A stretch of 64,000 nucleotides of DNA. Origin: Panulirus ornatus (lineage: Eukaryota; Arthropoda; Malacostraca; Decapoda; Palinuridae). The notes under the pieces were generated by a model that made no database searches, was not told the DNA's origin, and saw only the letters and a program-made list of their open reading frames with translations. Made by a program: the position numbers and the translations under genes. This document shows positions 60,484 through 64,000 of this stretch, piece after piece. Where the stretch lies: assembly GCF_036320965.1 (NCBI RefSeq), contig NC_092224.1, positions 102,289,992 to 102,353,991 of the forward strand, written 5' to 3'. Positions within the stretch are counted from its first letter, which is position 1; each line of letters starts with the position of its first letter.

Positions 60484-61027
60484 GACATATTCAGGTGGGT
60501 GTGGATTTTGTAATAAGTCCCATTCCAGTGAAAAGTTCTTTAAAGTTATCAAACTTCCACATGCAGAACGACTGGAAAATATTCGTTCTGCTGAGCTGTG
60601 TTTTAAGTGCTTAAAAAGGGGGCACGTAGCTAGAGGTTGCAAGGCAAAGTGCTCTAGGTGTAAAGGCAACCATAATGTCCTTCTCTGCTCAAAGGATAAT
60701 GTTTCACCTAAGGGCAGGGCTGTTAGTCAGCCGGCCAAGAAGAGTGAAGGTGAAACAGGAGATACCAATGTTATGCCTGGTGGTCTAGTTGGTGTTTCTC
60801 ATTCTTCACATTTTAAACAAAGGTGTTGTGTCTTGCCGACAACAAAAGTTAAAGTGTATGGAAGGCATGGCAAGTACAGTGAAGCTACCTTGTCGTTCGA
60901 CTCTGGGGCAAATCGATCCTATGTGTCGAGTGAATTTGTAAGGAAGGTTAGGCCTACATGGGTATCTTCTGAACAGATGTCCTATTCTGCCTTTGGGGGA
61001 AGTAAGAGTTCGATCTACCCAGTGTAA
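60470..61027 (+). pseudogene. BEL/Pao zinc knuckles and protease start
   Basis: In the frame one base on from gag: GGCGFCNKSHSSEKFF, then two zinc-binding motifs, CFKCLKRGHVARGC (CX2CX4HX4C, near 60600) and CSRCKGNHNVLLC (near 60650), then the aspartic protease active site FDSGANRSYVSSEFV (DSG, near 60898). The knuckles bind element RNA and the protease processes the polyprotein. The frame is lost after SAFGGSKSS near 61010. No own start codon is likely. Confidence 0.8.
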
Positions 61028-62348
61028 TATTCATGACCTGAATTTGGTGGATGTTAATAATGAAGTAGTGTGTTTACTTGCAGCTGAAGTGCCCACAATA
61101 TGTACTACATTATTACGTCCTTGTGTTCCAGCTGAAACCCTACTGCCCTTTAAGTCTGTGCAGTTAGCAGTTGAGTATGAGCGGGACAGGAAGGTAAATG
61201 TTGACATTTTGATAGGACTTTATGCCTATTGGAAATTTGTAATCCCCAACAAGAATTTGCAGGTTGAGGGACTAGTGGCTCAAGAGACGGTGTTTGGTTG
61301 GATCCTGTCTGGGATTTGTGCTTCGGCATCCAAGGGAAATGTTAAGTTGTCTCAAATGTTATGCATTAACAATTTCAATGAGAATGAGTTGCATAAGTTT
61401 TGGGATTTAGAGTCAGTGGGAATTTGTAACAAGGAAGTTTATCCTGATGTTAGCAACCATCCTGTGTTAAAATCCTTTTCAGAGACAGTTAAGTTTAAGG
61501 ATGATAGATATGAGGTAGCTCTTCCCTGGAAATCAGAGCATAAGTGTAGCCCCCAAATTAATGAAAGGCTTGCAAGAAAAGGGTTATGTTTGATGCATAA
61601 ATTTAAATCCAATCCTAAACTTCAGGAGGAGTATGATGCCGTATTTGAGGGTCACGAACGGGAAAGCATCATTGAAGAGGTACCTGAGGGTGAGATGAAC
61701 AGCCCATACCCCACATTCTACCTTCCTCATCATCCTGTCGTCAGGGAAGTCGGCACCACAAGTAAAGTAAGACCAGTCTTTGACGCATCTGCTGTGAGCT
61801 ATAATGGAGTCTCATTAAATCACTGTCTTGAGGTGGGTCCCCCTCTTAACCCACAGTTGGAAGAGGTACTTATGAGGTTCAGAAGGTGGAAGGTTGCCTT
61901 AACTGGTGATATCACTAAAGCTTTCCTTCAGATTAATGTAAGGAAAGAAGACAGGGACGTGCATAGATTTCTTTGGAACTATAATGGTAACATTCGGATA
62001 ATGAGATTTACTAGAGTTCCATTTTGCAATAAAAGTAGTCCATTTCTGTTGAACGCAACTGTTAAACATCATCTTAAAAGCTTTCCTGATTCTGAAGTTA
62101 TTGCAGAGCTTAAGGATAACCTATATGTGGATGACTGGTTGTCAGAAGCTGACAGTGCAGAGGAAGCCTTTGCTAAGTTTGATGAGGCACGGTCAGTTCT
62201 ATCCAAGGCCAGTATGACATTTTCAAAGTGGAGCTCGAACTGCAATGCCTTAAAAGACAGATTTAATGACTACTTAGAGGCCAGCAAGCATGCAGAGACA
62301 AAGATTCTTGGTTTAAAGTGGTGTTTGACTAGAGATTTTTTCATTTGA
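60993..62348 (+). pseudogene. pol: BEL/Pao protease end and reverse transcriptase
   Basis: Residues 1-110 complete the protease region (AAEVPTICTTLLRP, VDILIGLYAYWKFVIP, ETVFGWILSG). RT follows: SPYPTFYLPHHPVVR (about 232), TSKVRPVFDASAVSYNGVS (about 252), GDITKAFLQINV (about 303, motif A aspartate), VPFCNKSSPFLLNATV (about 340, usually VPFGxxxSPF; the C replaces G) and the catalytic NLYVDDWLSEAD (about 373, YVDD). It ends at [11 protein letters not shown], where a T-run shifts frame. The first 10 or so residues are out of frame with the true polyprotein. Confidence 0.85.
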
Positions 62349-62804
62349 TTTAGAATTGAAGGATCTTGAGGTAGCATCCACAAAGAGAGCCGTTCTCAGT
62401 GTCATCAGTAAATTATTTGATCCTCTTGGCCTTCTATGCCCAGTAATCATGATGGCAAGAATTATGTTCCAAAATATTTGGAGACTTTGACTTTCTTGGG
62501 ATGAGATCTTCCCTACAGAATTGCAACACCGGTTTCAGAAGTGGGCTCAAAATATTAAAGTTCTTAACACATGGCAAGTTAATCGCTGTTATTTTCCAGA
62601 GCTTGTATGGAACAAGCATGTCTTTGGAGATGCTTCCGAGAAGGGGTATGGTGCCTGTGTATACTTGAGAGTTCCTGTTAATGACGGGTCATTTAAGGTA
62701 ATCTTAGTTCTAGCCAAAGGAAGGGTAGCACCTATCAAGAAATTGTCGGTGCCGAGGTTGGAATTAATGGGTGCTCTTTGTGTGCTAGGCTATCTGTATT
62801 TGTG
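62341..62804 (+). pseudogene. BEL/Pao RT connection and RNase H
   Basis: In the shifted frame: [32 protein letters not shown], an in-frame TGA at 62488, then FPTELQHRFQKWA, FGDASEKGYGACVYLRV and IKKLSVPRLELMGAL. The D of GDAS and E of RLEL are RNase H active-site residues. A further frameshift near 62780 follows. Confidence 0.8.
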
Positions 62805-63875
62805 AAGACTTCCCTACACTTAATTGATGTACAAATGTACTGCTAGACTGATTCTAAAGTAGCATTGTCATGGATAAAGGGAGATCCTAATAGATGGAAG
62901 ACTTTTGTAGCGAATAGAGTAACTGAGATTCAGAGTTTAATCCCCCCAGTTCAGTGGAAGCATATTCCTGGTAAAGATAATCCAGCAGACCTTATTTCCA
63001 GAGGTGCCTTTGCTGAAGACTTAATTTTCTGTACCTCGTGGCTGAATGGTCCTGCTTGGCTCTCTGAACACTTTACTCCCATGCAACAGGATGAGGTACC
63101 AGCAGCACTGCCCATTGTAGGGGAGGTATTCCCTGACAGCCCAGTCACATGCTTAGTGTCCGAGCATCCATCAGTTGGGATTGACTACGCCCGCTGGGGT
63201 CATTTTACAAAAGCTATTAAGTGTGTAGCTTGGGTAATAAGGTTTGTGAAGAACTGTAAACCTCATGCTGTTAAATGTTTTGGGCCCTTGTCTTATACAG
63301 AGTTAGATCAAGCTAAGACAAAGTTAATAATTTGTGTTCAGAGAGAAAGGTACAGCCAAGAGATCAATGCCTTAATGCTTGGAAAGTCACTCCCTAAGAG
63401 TTCTGACATTATGAAATTCAATCCTTTTATGGATGAAAATGGTCTTTTGAGAAGCAAGAGTCGGCTGAACCAGCCTGAATTAAGTTATGATTGCAAGTAT
63501 CCTATGATTATTCCAGCAGGTCACATTGCCAAGCTGTTAGTTAGTTTCCAACATGTATTTCTGAAACACGCTGGTGTTTCCACTTTAATATCAACATTAA
63601 GATCTTGTTACTTAATTGTCGCATTAAGAAAGCTTGCTAGTGTAGTCTGTAGAGAGTGTATGATTTGTCGTAGACATCACTCACAAGCTTGCCGTCAGCC
63701 TGTAGCTCCTCTCCCAGGACTAAGAATTAACTCTGCTCCGCCTTTCACTGTGACAGGTGTAGATTATGCTGGACCACTGTTTTGCGTTGATTTTCCATGC
63801 GAGAAACTGTACATTTTATTCACTTGTGGAGTTGTCCGTGCAGTACACTTAGAGTTGACTAACTCTGTCTTATGA
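62805..63875 (+). pseudogene. BEL/Pao RNase H end and integrase N-terminus
   Basis: Starts with SLHLIDVQMYC, a TAG in the position of a usual tryptophan, TDSKVALSWIKGDPNRW, then VQWKHIPGKDNPADLISRG, the end of RNase H. The integrase zinc region has HVFLKHAGV and CRECMICRRHH (HHCC pattern, about residues 229-270 of the frame opening at 62865). The core begins GVDYAGPLFC, whose D is the first catalytic residue. It stops at 63875. The enzyme would insert element DNA into the genome. Confidence 0.85.
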
Positions 63876-64000
63876 TGATTGATTACTTGCCTTTCGTAGG
63901 TTTTCTGCCAGAAGAGGCCTTCCATCAGTTATTTACTCTGACAATGCCAAGACTTTTATTAGTATGTCTAAACAAATGCATCAGTTCTTTGGCACCCTTG
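63876..64000 (+). pseudogene. BEL/Pao integrase core, continuing past the window
   Basis: One frame over, after a TGA, the sequence reads LLAFRRFSARRGLPSVIYSD and then NAKTFISMSKQ, containing the second catalytic aspartate (SDNA). The glutamate lies beyond 64000. Confidence 0.8.

Larger units (their letters stand above)
59003..64000 (+). mobile_element. BEL/Pao LTR retrotransposon, 5' part, runs off the window
   Basis: Order: candidate LTR, primer-binding site, gag, zinc knuckles, aspartic protease, RT, RNase H, integrase. This order with a DUF1759-like gag, DUF1758-like protease region and the DASxxGYGAxxY/PRLELxGA RNase H motifs is characteristic of BEL/Pao. Breaks: frame changes near 60480, 61010, 62340, 62780 and 63868, plus stops at 62488 (TGA), 62854 (TAG) and 63880 (TGA). 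It is therefore a dead copy. The 3' LTR lies beyond 64000. Confidence 0.9.

Overview
The window is eukaryotic intergenic DNA made almost entirely of transposable-element copies and microsatellites. I recognise no intact host gene, rRNA, tRNA, CRISPR array or bacterial gene. Animal-type non-LTR retrotransposons (RTE-like, CR1-like, Jockey/I-like), a BEL/Pao LTR retrotransposon, a hAT relic and very abundant long (AT)n, (TAATGA)n, (GT)n, (CT)n and (CA)n tracts together suggest an invertebrate, most likely a decapod crustacean. The species guess is inference; the element classes rest on protein motifs read in the sequence.

Layout. 1-9.6 kb: a nearly complete but frameshifted RTE-like LINE copy (977-3690), CR1-like relics (7.7-9.1 kb) and a 57-bp tandem repeat. 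9.7-24.4 kb: a dense pile of RTE-like copies in both orientations, separated or interrupted by (AT)n tracts and by a short SINE-like repeat, including a noisy block (18.6-19.5 kb) that looks like poor-quality or duplicated assembly. 24.4-36.4 kb: Jockey-like and CR1-like relics, an old RTE copy, a foldback (MITE-like) element, an eroded 52-bp satellite and a 33-bp minisatellite. 36.6-41 kb: more RTE copies alternating with SINE-like repeats and (AT)n. 41-48.8 kb: relics of hAT, Jockey-like and CR1-like elements. 50-58.9 kb: the best-preserved RTE-like copy (open frame 51105-53180), an I/Jockey-like endonuclease relic and further RTE fragments. 59.0-64.0 kb: a BEL/Pao element with a candidate 5' LTR, primer-binding site, gag, zinc knuckles, protease, RT, RNase H and integrase, broken by several frameshifts and stops and running off the window end.

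How the parts relate. The RTE-like family is the dominant recent occupant. Several copies are almost identical over about 1 kb, and they fall into two subfamilies distinguished by a long or a shortened 3' UTR. The SINE-like repeat shares a roughly 50-bp 3' core (around GCTACCTCGC) with the end of the RTE 3' UTR, which suggests that it borrows the LINE's machinery. Long (AT)n or (TAATGA)n tracts sit at the tails of both elements and at many chimeric junctions between RTE fragments, so microsatellites and LINE/SINE tails appear to have evolved together here. I found no convincing undescribed functional gene system. The most interesting signal is this LINE/SINE/microsatellite association.
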